Source of the DNA: Lutimonas vermicola
GTDB lineage: Bacteria; Bacteroidota; Bacteroidia; Flavobacteriales; Flavobacteriaceae
Reading direction: 5' to 3'
Length of the DNA stretch: 64,000 nt
NCBI RefSeq assembly: GCF_038433205.1
Contig: NZ_JBCDNA010000001.1
Span: forward strand, 186,001-250,000
Shown here in pieces: positions 9,956-17,781 of the stretch (position 1 is the first letter of the stretch; each line of letters begins with the position of its first letter). The notes beneath the pieces are model-generated. The model saw nothing but the letters and a program-made list of their open reading frames with translations. It had not been told where the DNA came from and ran no database searches. The translations under genes and the position numbers were made by a program.

Positions 9956-10090
9956 CAACATTGTTGCAAATGATGAGATAACAATAATTATAGTATAATT
10001 GCTGGAAGAAGAAATGTATCAGTTTGAAAAAATAAGAGACTTGTTTTTTCATGAGAAACAGGAAGCACTGACTTCCTGTTTCTGTTTTAT
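9956..10090 (+). ncRNA. candidate small regulatory RNA
   Basis: The stretch is bounded by an FNR-type promoter on the left and a terminator on the right. It is about 130 bases long, with a small hairpin GCAAC-ATT-GTTGC (9955-9967) at the expected 5' end and a 12-bp stem at the 3' end. The only open frame is 30 codons (10014-10106); it reads straight through the terminator stem and looks non-protein-like. By analogy with FNR-controlled FnrS in enterobacteria, this could be an sRNA of the local regulon, but no homology is claimed. A short peptide mRNA is the alternative. Confidence 0.45.
10054..10090 (+). terminator. Rho-independent terminator of candidate sRNA
   Basis: AGAAACAGGAAG (10054-10065) pairs perfectly with CTTCCTGTTTCT (10072-10083) around a six-base loop, followed by GTTTTAT. 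The U-rich tail is on the plus strand, so it terminates rightward transcription; the minus side lacks a matching run next to the stem. Confidence 0.65.
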
Positions 10091-10113
10091 GTGTGTGCTG
10101 CTTTAATTGAGTG

Positions 10114-10614
10114 TCATTGTGAGTGAGGGCTATCCATTAAATTCTCTGCATCAAATAAGTCATTCCCTTCGCCACGTAAAATAAGTAAATTACTTCCGTT
10201 ATTAAGGAGCCGAAAATAGGCTCTTGTTTGTTTTTCTTCTGCGCCAAGACCCCTCAAAATACCATAAGGACCCGCTGAAATAACCCCAAGCGGAGCTTCA
10301 TTGATTTTATATAGAAAAATTGAAGTCAAAGGGCCAACTACATATACAAGGCCAATTTCAGAATTTTCGAAATACCCAAAATCCACTGAATCGTCAAGCA
10401 ATTCTTTCCATTTCCTTTCTAAATTCAAAACATCTTGTTCAAATTCATTCATATTCTCATAGCTGTCTTTTGGAAATTTTCCTAAAATTGATAATTCTAA
10501 TCTTGAAATAATGTCTTTATCAAAAAATTTCAAAACTTTTTCCAGCTGACAGAAATGCTGATATGACCTGAATAAAATCAGCTTTTGACTTTCTAAAAAT
10601 AATTCATGTTTCAC
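10114..10614 (-). CDS. hypothetical protein, possible general-stress family C-terminus
   Basis: 166 residues with a GTG start at 10614 (no in-frame ATG fits). The N-terminal half is helical and charged. The C-terminal part (about 95-155) reads hydrophobic strand, Gly-rich turn, GLGAEEKQTRAYFRLLNNGSNLLILRGE. That resembles the end of DUF1269/YflT-like general stress proteins, where a Gly-rich segment precedes LGxxxxxAxxYxxxLxxGxxLxxV. This is a resemblance by eye only. There is no signal peptide or clear membrane helix. It is transcribed alone from an FNR-type promoter at 10657-10700, which supports a stress role. Confidence 0.75.
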   Translation of the reverse strand: MKHELFLESQKLILFRSYQHFCQLEKVLKFFDKDIISRLELSILGKFPKDSYENMNEFEQDVLNLERKWKELLDDSVDFGYFENSEIGLVYVVGPLTSIFLYKINEAPLGVISAGPYGILRGLGAEEKQTRAYFRLLNNGSNLLILRGEGNDLFDAENLMDSPHSQ

Positions 10615-10656
10615 AATGAGGAAAATACTAAAGAATATGTTTGTCTACATTTCATG

Positions 10657-10700
10657 CTAAGTTAAAATTGTAGGTGTTAAAAAGTAATGACCTGCATCAA
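10657..10700 (-). promoter_or_regulatory. FNR/CRP-type promoter of the 10114-10614 gene
   Basis: The site ATGAC-CTGC-ATCAA at 10687-10700 has its dyad centre at 10693.5. On the minus strand the -7-like box is TAACTTAG (complement of 10657-10664), one mismatch from TAnnTTTG. The distance is again 36.5. The predicted leader before the GTG start is about 40 bases. Confidence 0.65.
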
Positions 10701-10759
10701 TTTGTATAAGTATCTTTTACTTTTTTTTTCAAAAAAATGTAAGCTATTTGTTTTTGGTC

Positions 10760-11830
10760 TTAAATAGCATTAGAAATAGACTCAAGTACATCTTTTTTCA
10801 ACAATATTATTTTATTGCCTTTACCGGTAGTAATGAGTCCTTCACCTTTAAATTCTGTTAGCATTCTTATAGCAGTTTCGGTAGCGGTACCTATCATCCC
10901 GGCAAAGTCTTCTCTGGGGATGCCAACGCCTGAATCTCTATCATCTGTTATAAAACCTTTATGATATAACTCTAAAAGGGCTTTGGCTACTCTTTGTCTA
11001 ACCGGTGCAAAAGCCATATTCATAAGTTGCTCTTGTACATCGACTAAATTGTTGGAGATCATGTCAATAAATTTTTTGGACACCATTTTATTTTCATATA
11101 GAAGGGTGTTAAAATCTTCTTTTGATATGCCATAAACTTCAGCATTCTCGATAGCAGTAGCTGTTTCAGTGTAATTTGACCTATTGCTGATTAAAGATAA
11201 TTGACCTACAAAGTCTCCGGCACCATATATTCCTGTAACAAACTCTTTGCCGGATTCTGTAATTCGGGATGTTTTTATAATGCCCTTTTCAATAAAGTAT
11301 AACTTGGATACCTTATCACCCTCCATAAAAACGACGTCTTTTTTTTCATACTTCTCTGCAGGATGATATTGTATAACCCGCTTAAGATTCAATAAATCGG
11401 ACGCTTCTTCTATAAATTCATGTAGACTTTCTCTGTTTTTCAAGAACTGTTTTGTTAAAAATTCCTTTTTCTTGATGCGGCATTCTATGGCTTCGATTAA
11501 TTCATTTTCTTCAAATGGCTTGGTTATATAATCATCAGCTCCAAGGTTCATACCTTTTCTCACATCCGTTCTTTCTGCTCTTGCTGACAAAAATATAAAA
11601 GGGATTTTAGCTGTTATTTCATTCCTGCTCAAAGTTTCCAGCACTTCATAACCATCCATTTCAGGCATCATAATATCACAAATGATAACATCCGGTACAA
11701 ACTTTTCGGCATTGATAATACCTGTTTTACCGTTTTCTGCAGTGACTACTTTGTAGTTTGACAACTCCAAAATATCAGCAATATCTTCTCTTACATCCCT
11801 ATTATCTTCAATGACTAATACTTTTTTCAT
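10760..11830 (-). CDS. response regulator with cNMP-binding and CRP-type HTH domains
   Basis: 356 residues: a REC domain (about 1-120; acidic EDN, phospho-acceptor in ICDIMMPEMDG, conserved Lys in ITKPF), a cyclic-nucleotide-binding-like beta-roll (about 150-260), and a CRP/FNR winged helix (about 275-350). The recognition helix reads TATETAIRML, keeping the E-T-x-x-R pattern that FNR/CRP proteins use to read the TGA core of each half-site. It lacks the N-terminal Cys cluster of oxygen-sensing FNR; the only Cys are in REC and the linker. Its gene overlaps the upstream kinase gene by 23 bases, so kinase and regulator form an operon. It is the obvious candidate to bind the TGAC-N4-RTCA sites nearby. 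Confidence 0.93.
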   Translation of the reverse strand: MKKVLVIEDNRDVREDIADILELSNYKVVTAENGKTGIINAEKFVPDVIICDIMMPEMDGYEVLETLSRNEITAKIPFIFLSARAERTDVRKGMNLGADDYITKPFEENELIEAIECRIKKKEFLTKQFLKNRESLHEFIEEASDLLNLKRVIQYHPAEKYEKKDVVFMEGDKVSKLYFIEKGIIKTSRITESGKEFVTGIYGAGDFVGQLSLISNRSNYTETATAIENAEVYGISKEDFNTLLYENKMVSKKFIDMISNNLVDVQEQLMNMAFAPVRQRVAKALLELYHKGFITDDRDSGVGIPREDFAGMIGTATETAIRMLTEFKGEGLITTGKGNKIILLKKDVLESISNAI

Positions 11831-13958
11831 CCTTTACTTGATTTACGGGCAATACTATCGAAAAGGTCGCTCCTTCTGATAATTCACTTTTAAAATTAAT
11901 AGTTCCTCCTACCAGCTCAGTATATTGCTTAACTAAATACAATCCTAGGCCTGTACCTTGATAATGAGCAGCATTAGAGGCACGGTAAAACCGTTGAAAC
12001 AGATTTTTTTGCTCTTCTTTAGGTATACCAATACCATTGTCTTTAACGTCGAGTATTACTTGTTTACCGCTATGGCTAACTTGTAAACTAATGTTGTCAC
12101 TATCTGCAGAATATTTCATGGCATTAGATAATAAATTCGTTAATATATAGCGTATTAAATTTGGATCATGGTAAACTTGCATCTCGTCAAGATCACTACA
12201 AATTTTAACTGTCTGACCAGTCTTTTTAGAAGGCTTGATTTCTTCTATCAACGATTTTGAGAGATCCATCAGGTCAAAACGAACGGGCTGGCTTTGAATT
12301 TTCCCTTCTTCTAATTTACTTAAAGATAGAAAATCGTCAAGAATTACCCTTAAACTGTTTACGTTTGATCTTATCTTCCCAATAGATTTCTTTATCTTAT
12401 TTTCATTTCCAGGTGAATTTTGTTTTTCAATGAGAATTGTCGACGAAAGAATAACGCTAAGAGGGGTTCTGAACTCATGTGAAGCCAACGTAATAAAACC
12501 AGATTTAAGTTCATTTAACTCTTTTTCCTTTCTAAGGTTCTCCAACGTTTCCAGTTGAATTATTTTTTGATCTGTAATATTGGTAAACACTAATAAAATT
12601 TGTGCTTTATTGGTGCTGGCATCAATTAGAGGAGTAGAATTTACCGAATATGCATTATTCCCGAATGTTATTTCAAAGGAGCAGTGTTCTCCTTTTAGCG
12701 TTCTTATGACTTTCTCCTTTAATTCTTGTTTTTGATTATTAGAAAAAATATTGATTTCATTAATGTCAATGCCCTCATATATTTTCTCTTTTAATCCAAT
12801 AGTGTCTAATTCTTCTCCTTCAATGTATTTGATCAGAAAATCTGATCCAATCACTGCAATTATTCCTTTGGGAAAATTTTTTGCAATTGCTAAAAATAGT
12901 GACTGACTTTCCTGTCTTTTGGATACGGCTTCATTGGCAATTTGTATCTGGTCATTTAAATTCAAATTTGTTTTTACAAGGCTCTGTATGGTGGCACTTA
13001 GCTCACCGGTCTGTTTTTTTACTTTAGTTTCTAATTCAATATTATATTTTTCAAGATCTATTTTATTCTGTTGTAAAATAATGCGTGAATTATATTGCTC
13101 AATCGCTATGCTCATCAATTGAATCGCATCGCGTATAAATTCTTTCTCAAGCTTCTCAGGTTTTACAATTTGTTTAGTATAGATAACCAAAGTACCTAAT
13201 AGCTTTTCATTAGAGGACAGGATTGGAAAAGACCAGCACGACTTAAAATTATTCTTTACCAATATTTTTTTAAGCTTATCGTCCGGTAAGCTATCTGTAA
13301 TGTTGTCAATGATGACGTCTTTTTTTTCGTAAGCGGCCATCCCACTGCAAAAAACCTCAGAACCTATTGTTATCTCATCAATAAGACTACCTAAACACAA
13401 AGGGAGAGTTGGTGCTGCTAATTTTCGTAATGTATGGGTACGCTCATCTAATTTTAACAGGGCTCCTGTACCATTTTTAATGTATGATTCAATAGTTTTT
13501 ATGAGCTGATCACCGATTGACTCAATAGGCTTATGCTGCGCTATCATCATTAAAATATTCCTAAATTCTTTTTTTAGGAAGAGGGTGTGATTATGACTTC
13601 TCGCGTCGCTAACATACAGGATCACTAAAGAGTTGTTATCAGATAAAATTCTTGTGAATTTTAATTCTAATTGAAATTTTAATCCCTTTTTGTAAATTCC
13701 ATGGAATAACTTCTTTGAGCAGTTGCTGCTGATGTCGGGCTGATCATTTTTATGGGCCTCAAAATAATTTATAAAGTCTTCCGGAAAAATAAAGGCCAGT
13801 TCCTTATGGATTAGTTCTCCATGATCATAACCGAATAGTTGTTCGGCAGATTGATTTACATTAAGGATGATGCCATTCTTATCTACAATCAAGATACCTT
13901 CAGAGGAATATTGGACAATGTTGCGCAATAATTTTATGTCTTCAACTGGGCTATCCAT
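11808..13958 (-). CDS. PAS-GAF-PAS sensor histidine kinase
   Basis: 716 residues without membrane helices: PAS (about 5-120), GAF-like domain (about 130-290), coiled coil (about 295-350), second PAS (about 355-470), HisKA with the acceptor His in ASHEFRTPLSV (about 495), and HATPase with NLLSNAMKYS, DNGIGIP and GTGLGLYLVKQ. It is cytosolic, so the signal is probably internal (redox, ligand or metabolite). No haem or flavin ligand motif could be assigned. Its 3' end overlaps the REC-CRP regulator gene, which makes that regulator its likely phosphorylation target. Confidence 0.92.
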   Translation of the reverse strand: MDSPVEDIKLLRNIVQYSSEGILIVDKNGIILNVNQSAEQLFGYDHGELIHKELAFIFPEDFINYFEAHKNDQPDISSNCSKKLFHGIYKKGLKFQLELKFTRILSDNNSLVILYVSDARSHNHTLFLKKEFRNILMMIAQHKPIESIGDQLIKTIESYIKNGTGALLKLDERTHTLRKLAAPTLPLCLGSLIDEITIGSEVFCSGMAAYEKKDVIIDNITDSLPDDKLKKILVKNNFKSCWSFPILSSNEKLLGTLVIYTKQIVKPEKLEKEFIRDAIQLMSIAIEQYNSRIILQQNKIDLEKYNIELETKVKKQTGELSATIQSLVKTNLNLNDQIQIANEAVSKRQESQSLFLAIAKNFPKGIIAVIGSDFLIKYIEGEELDTIGLKEKIYEGIDINEINIFSNNQKQELKEKVIRTLKGEHCSFEITFGNNAYSVNSTPLIDASTNKAQILLVFTNITDQKIIQLETLENLRKEKELNELKSGFITLASHEFRTPLSVILSSTILIEKQNSPGNENKIKKSIGKIRSNVNSLRVILDDFLSLSKLEEGKIQSQPVRFDLMDLSKSLIEEIKPSKKTGQTVKICSDLDEMQVYHDPNLIRYILTNLLSNAMKYSADSDNISLQVSHSGKQVILDVKDNGIGIPKEEQKNLFQRFYRASNAAHYQGTGLGLYLVKQYTELVGGTINFKSELSEGATFSIVLPVNQVKDEKSISH

Positions 13959-14416
13959 TCTGTGCTATGTGATGAATTATTTTTTCTGAACCTTATGTGT
14001 AGAATTTAATATTATCCAATATATTTTAAAACCATGACACTTATATTTTATATAAAAATAAAGTAATATAATTGAATTTCAAAGGATAATAACCATAGAT
14101 TCAATTCTATACCAACAAAACTGATAAAGGTTATTTTGATGCTATATGTTGACGAAATTCACAATAATAGCTCTTTTGAAATGAACCCTGGATGCAGTAT
14201 GAATTACTGATGTATGAAGAAATAATTAATTAAAGGAATGAGGTAAAAACATTTGTACCTGCTATATGAATTTGGATTATTCGGTGAAATGTATATTCTT
14301 TAATTAAAAAATGATCAAAGCATCTCTAAATCGGGTAGGTAAGTGGAGACTATTCATAAATTTAAAGATGCTTATCTCAAGAAGTTATTTGAATAATACT
14401 GACTTAAAACAAAACC
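13959..14416. other. intergenic region upstream of kinase-regulator operon
   Basis: 458 AT-rich bases between two leftward genes. It must hold the promoter of the kinase-regulator operon, but I see no clear -7 box and no FNR-type dyad, so autoregulation is not evident. A long-loop inverted repeat (AAGCATCT at 14318-14325, AGATGCTT at 14366-14373) is present. No gene or RNA is recognised. Confidence 0.45.
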
Positions 14417-14884
14417 TTATACTACTTCTATCACTTTTGGTTTTTGTTTCTTGGCTTCTTCTTTTTTAGCTAAATTAAAGCTTAATATTCCATCGTGATA
14501 TCTCGCTTTTATGGCCTCTTCTTTTACGCTATCAGGAAGTTGTAATGAGCGGTCAAAAGAATTATAACTAAATTCTCTTCTGGTGTAGTTTTTATCCTCC
14601 TCTTTTTTTGAAGTTGATTTTTCTGCCGAAATATTAAGGCATCCATCTGCAATTGTTACTTCAAAATCTTTTTTAGAAAACCCCGGAGCTGCCAGCTCAA
14701 TTTCAAAATTATCATCTGTTTCTATAATATTTAATGCTGGTTCACTTGACTTACCATTCCAAAAATCATCACTTAGCAGGTCTCTGTTCCAAAAACGATT
14801 GTTAAAAAAATCATCCATGTCTAGAAAACTTGAAGGCATTAAATTTGTGAGGGGTCTTCTTCTTTTAAATTTTACTAAAGACAT
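14417..14884 (-). CDS. small heat shock protein, Hsp20/alpha-crystallin family
   Basis: 155 residues from the ATG at 14884 (MSLVKFKRRRP). The alpha-crystallin domain spans about 45-145, with the family pattern APGFSKKDFEVTIADGCLNISAE and a C-terminal GILSFNLAKKEE followed by a KPKVIEV tail carrying the I-x-V-type motif. It acts as an ATP-independent holdase. A longer frame from TTG 14923 is rejected because it would place the start codon inside the -7 box (14921-14928). The gene is monocistronic under an FNR-type promoter. Confidence 0.95.
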   Translation of the reverse strand: MSLVKFKRRRPLTNLMPSSFLDMDDFFNNRFWNRDLLSDDFWNGKSSEPALNIIETDDNFEIELAAPGFSKKDFEVTIADGCLNISAEKSTSKKEEDKNYTRREFSYNSFDRSLQLPDSVKEEAIKARYHDGILSFNLAKKEEAKKQKPKVIEVV

Positions 14885-14920
14885 AATTATACAATTTAAG
14901 GTTAAACAATATTTATGACG

Positions 14921-14964
14921 CAAAAATAAAACCGAAAAACCAGTTGAGAAATGACGTGGGTCAG
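14921..14964 (-). promoter_or_regulatory. FNR/CRP-type class II promoter of hsp20
   Basis: The site ATGAC-GTGG-GTCAG at 14951-14964 has centre 14957.5. On the minus strand TATTTTTG (complement of 14921-14928) is a full TAnnTTTG box and is the same octamer as at the BON promoter. Centre to outer base is 36.5. It also fixes the Hsp20 start at 14884. Confidence 0.75.
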
Positions 14965-15011
14965 TAAGGCAAAATAGATATCAAAATCTACCTTTCCATG
15001 ACCACCATCAT

Positions 15012-16421
15012 TCAATTCATACGGCTATCAGGGGCCAGACCCATTACATTAAATAATTTGGCTATTGCTGTTAATTTTTTTACGGTGATATCATTCTCCT
15101 TTAGCTGCGAAGTGATCAGGCTTTGTTCTCGTGAATTGATCAGAAAAAGTGAACTTTCACCCAAAAAAAACTTTCGCTCCTCTCCTTTTAGCAGGACTTT
15201 GTAATCAGCTACAATGTTTTGAACAATTTGCTGTTGGTTGGTAAGCGATACAATTTCTGTATTTACAGCGGTAATTTTATTCTTTAAAGCCAGTGATGAA
15301 GCGCTTATTTCATAATTGATGTCCTGCAGTTTTAACTTTGCCAGCTTGAGGTCACCGCGTTCTTTTCGCAAGAATATAGGCATACTAAAATTTACCATTG
15401 CTTTGTAATTAGAGGTATTGAACAAATACTGTTTCTCATAATCTGATGCAAGGAAATTATATTGAACATCAAGTTTCGGCCATAATTTATTTGACTTTAA
15501 ACGACGATCAACTTTGAGGGATTCCATTTTAGAATCAAGAGATCTCAGCTTTGGATGGTCACTAAGTATCAAAGAATCTGCCGACATGGTTTGCAATAAC
15601 AGGGAACTGTTGAGAATTGCCTCAGTTGGCAACTCGGGAAAAACCGAATCTTCAAATTCCAAAGGTACATCGTCAAGCCATAAATAGCTACTGGCCTGCA
15701 ATCCGGCTTTTTGACGTTTTAATTTAGCTGCTTCATACCCCAATGACCAATTTTGAGCTGTTATTTTAGCTTCAAGTGTATCAATGGCAGCTTTGTCACC
15801 TGCTAAATAATTTTGTTTAACGGCATTTAAACGCCTTGTGGCGTTTTCTAAAAAATCAGTGTAGATCTGTTCTTCATTAAAGGCCTGAAGCCAGTTAAAA
15901 TAAGCAATACTGGCCTCATATAATAATTGATTAACGAGCAAATCCCTGTCGGCTTTTGTTTGGTCCTGAAAAAACTTTGCCTTTTTTAAAGTGGCCATAC
16001 GTTCATTCATCAGGAGTCCCTGAGCCAGGGCCAAGGAAACGCCGGCACTGTATAAACCTTCTTCAGGAACGGTCATGTCCGGATTTAAGAAAGCACCGGT
16101 GTTATTTTCAAAATTCCCTTTGAATTCCACACCATACCAAACAGGAATTTTAAAGGTTGCGTTTAATTCATTGTAATACTCCGTATTCTTAAATTCCTTT
16201 CTGTTATAATCAACTTCTACTTTTGGATCAAAGCTGCCACGGGCCTTTAAAAGATTCGCCTCTCCTATATTTAAGGTTAAATTTGCCTGTTTAACAAGGG
16301 GATGGTGCTTTTTTACATAACTCAAATAGGTTTCAAAAGTAAAAGCCTCCACAATAGGATTCGTTCCATACATCTCGTTCGTTACAAAAATCAACAGTAA
16401 ATAAATTATGAACCTTTTCAT
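15012..16421 (-). CDS. TolC-family outer membrane efflux protein
   Basis: 469 residues from the ATG at 16421 (MKRFIIYLLLIF, a signal peptide). The upstream frame to 16490 overlaps the HlyD gene and lacks signal character. The body has the TolC pattern of long amphipathic helices in two repeats, with an early HPLVKQANLTLNIGEANLLKARG segment and a DPKVEVDYNRKEF strand region. It would form the outer membrane channel for the HlyD and ABC proteins encoded just upstream on the same strand. It is the last gene of the operon. Confidence 0.9.
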   Translation of the reverse strand: MKRFIIYLLLIFVTNEMYGTNPIVEAFTFETYLSYVKKHHPLVKQANLTLNIGEANLLKARGSFDPKVEVDYNRKEFKNTEYYNELNATFKIPVWYGVEFKGNFENNTGAFLNPDMTVPEEGLYSAGVSLALAQGLLMNERMATLKKAKFFQDQTKADRDLLVNQLLYEASIAYFNWLQAFNEEQIYTDFLENATRRLNAVKQNYLAGDKAAIDTLEAKITAQNWSLGYEAAKLKRQKAGLQASSYLWLDDVPLEFEDSVFPELPTEAILNSSLLLQTMSADSLILSDHPKLRSLDSKMESLKVDRRLKSNKLWPKLDVQYNFLASDYEKQYLFNTSNYKAMVNFSMPIFLRKERGDLKLAKLKLQDINYEISASSLALKNKITAVNTEIVSLTNQQQIVQNIVADYKVLLKGEERKFFLGESSLFLINSREQSLITSQLKENDITVKKLTAIAKLFNVMGLAPDSRMN

Positions 16422-16428
16422 TCGATTG

Positions 16429-17781
16429 TTATTTTGATTTAGTTTCAACTGATTTTGAATCAGGAGTGTAGTAATTTGGAGGAAAACCATTTAATTTTCT
16501 CCAAAGCTCATACCAAATAGGCACATCCTCCAACAGGGCAATCGTGTAAGCTCCTGATCCTACACGCACATTTTTTGGCCATGCTGTCTGCTCATGGTCA
16601 GGCGCAATCAAGACTCTGAATTTTCCATTGCTGCTGATAAATGTTTCTACAGCAACAACCCTTCCCGCAAAAGTTCCAAAAGCTGCATTTGGCCATCCGC
16701 TAAAGAAAATGGCGGGCCAGCCATCGAATTGTATACGTACTTTTTCACCTTTGTGAATTAACGGGAGGTCAATGGGTTCTACAAAAGTCTCCACCGCCAG
16801 GTCGTAATTTTCGGGCATGATGCCAACCAGGGATTCTCCCTCTTTAAATGTCTCGCCGATACCAGCTCTTAGGGCCTTATTTACATAACCACTGAGAGGC
16901 GCCGTAATATAATATAAGCTATTCCTAATTTCATAATTAGAGGTTGTGTTTTCCAACTTTGATGTTTCCACTTCTGCTTCAAATTGGCTGGAAAGTGCCG
17001 TGTATTTTTCGCTTTGTGATTTTGAAAGCTTCTCGGCATATTCAGCAGAAATACGATTGATTTCCAGTTCAGCGTTGATCACATCGTTCCTGCTTGCCAT
17101 CAGCTTGTTTTGCTGAGAAATAAGTTTTGCCTGAGTAGCTTGTAACTTGATACTCTTTTCTTCCACATCAGTCATTGGCTTTAGACCCTCCTTTTGAAGT
17201 GTTATAGACCTTTTGTATTGTATTTCGGCAACTTGAGAATTGGTAATAGCAGCGCTGAGATCCATACTGTCGCTTTTGACTTTTAAACGTGATTGCTGTA
17301 ACTTATTTTTTGCCTGGGAGAGTTTTAATTCTCGCTCATTTTTAATAGCTTCTAACTGCATCTCCAATGCTTTTACTTTTTGTTTGTAAGACAATACTGA
17401 ATTGCTTTTAGCATCGCGCTGTACCCTGCTTCTCTCTACAAGCTTTGGGTCCTGGTATTCGGTTTTAATCTCAGAAATATGAAGAATTGTATCTCCTTTT
17501 TGCACGAAATCACCCTCCCTTACATACCAATTCTCGATACGTCCAGGAATTTGAGACTGTATTGTTTGAGGTCTCTGATCAGGTGTTAAAGTGGTAACAT
17601 AACCATCGGCTGTAACATTTTGGGTCCATGGTAAAAACAAAATAACCAGGCAAATGAAAAAAAAGGTCCCTACAAGCTTGTTGAAAAACTTAAAATGAAC
17701 TCTGTGGAATGCTTTTTTATATGAAGCATAACCAGCTATGGTTACCTTCTTGTTTAATGGATTATTAGATATATTAAGCAT
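16429..17781 (-). CDS. HlyD-family membrane fusion protein
   Basis: 450 residues: one membrane helix (about 33-52), a lipoyl/barrel segment starting at GRIENWYVREGDFVQKGDTILHI, a long coiled-coil hairpin (about 115-290), the returning lipoyl half (APLSGYVNKALRAGIGETFKEGE) and a C-terminal beta domain. It bridges an inner membrane transporter and a TolC channel. It overlaps the end of the ABC gene by eight bases and ends seven bases before the TolC start, so the three genes form one operon. Confidence 0.92.
   Translation of the reverse strand: MLNISNNPLNKKVTIAGYASYKKAFHRVHFKFFNKLVGTFFFICLVILFLPWTQNVTADGYVTTLTPDQRPQTIQSQIPGRIENWYVREGDFVQKGDTILHISEIKTEYQDPKLVERSRVQRDAKSNSVLSYKQKVKALEMQLEAIKNERELKLSQAKNKLQQSRLKVKSDSMDLSAAITNSQVAEIQYKRSITLQKEGLKPMTDVEEKSIKLQATQAKLISQQNKLMASRNDVINAELEINRISAEYAEKLSKSQSEKYTALSSQFEAEVETSKLENTTSNYEIRNSLYYITAPLSGYVNKALRAGIGETFKEGESLVGIMPENYDLAVETFVEPIDLPLIHKGEKVRIQFDGWPAIFFSGWPNAAFGTFAGRVVAVETFISSNGKFRVLIAPDHEQTAWPKNVRVGSGAYTIALLEDVPIWYELWRKLNGFPPNYYTPDSKSVETKSK

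Larger units (their letters stand above)
9703..10113. other. intergenic region holding a regulated promoter and candidate sRNA
   Basis: 411 bases between the BON gene and the leftward gene at 10114-10614. The first 200 bases show nothing recognisable. From 9912 on there are an FNR-type site, a -7-like box, a transcribed-looking stretch and a terminator hairpin, listed separately. No convincing protein gene is present. Confidence 0.6.

Noticed and set aside
10014..10106. 30-codon open frame inside the candidate sRNA
   Set aside because: It reads through the terminator stem and ends in a Cys/Phe-rich tail; kept only as an alternative, not annotated as a gene.
14885..14923. Longer Hsp20 start at TTG 14923
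   Set aside because: The codon lies inside the -7 box and the extra 13 residues are not family sequence.
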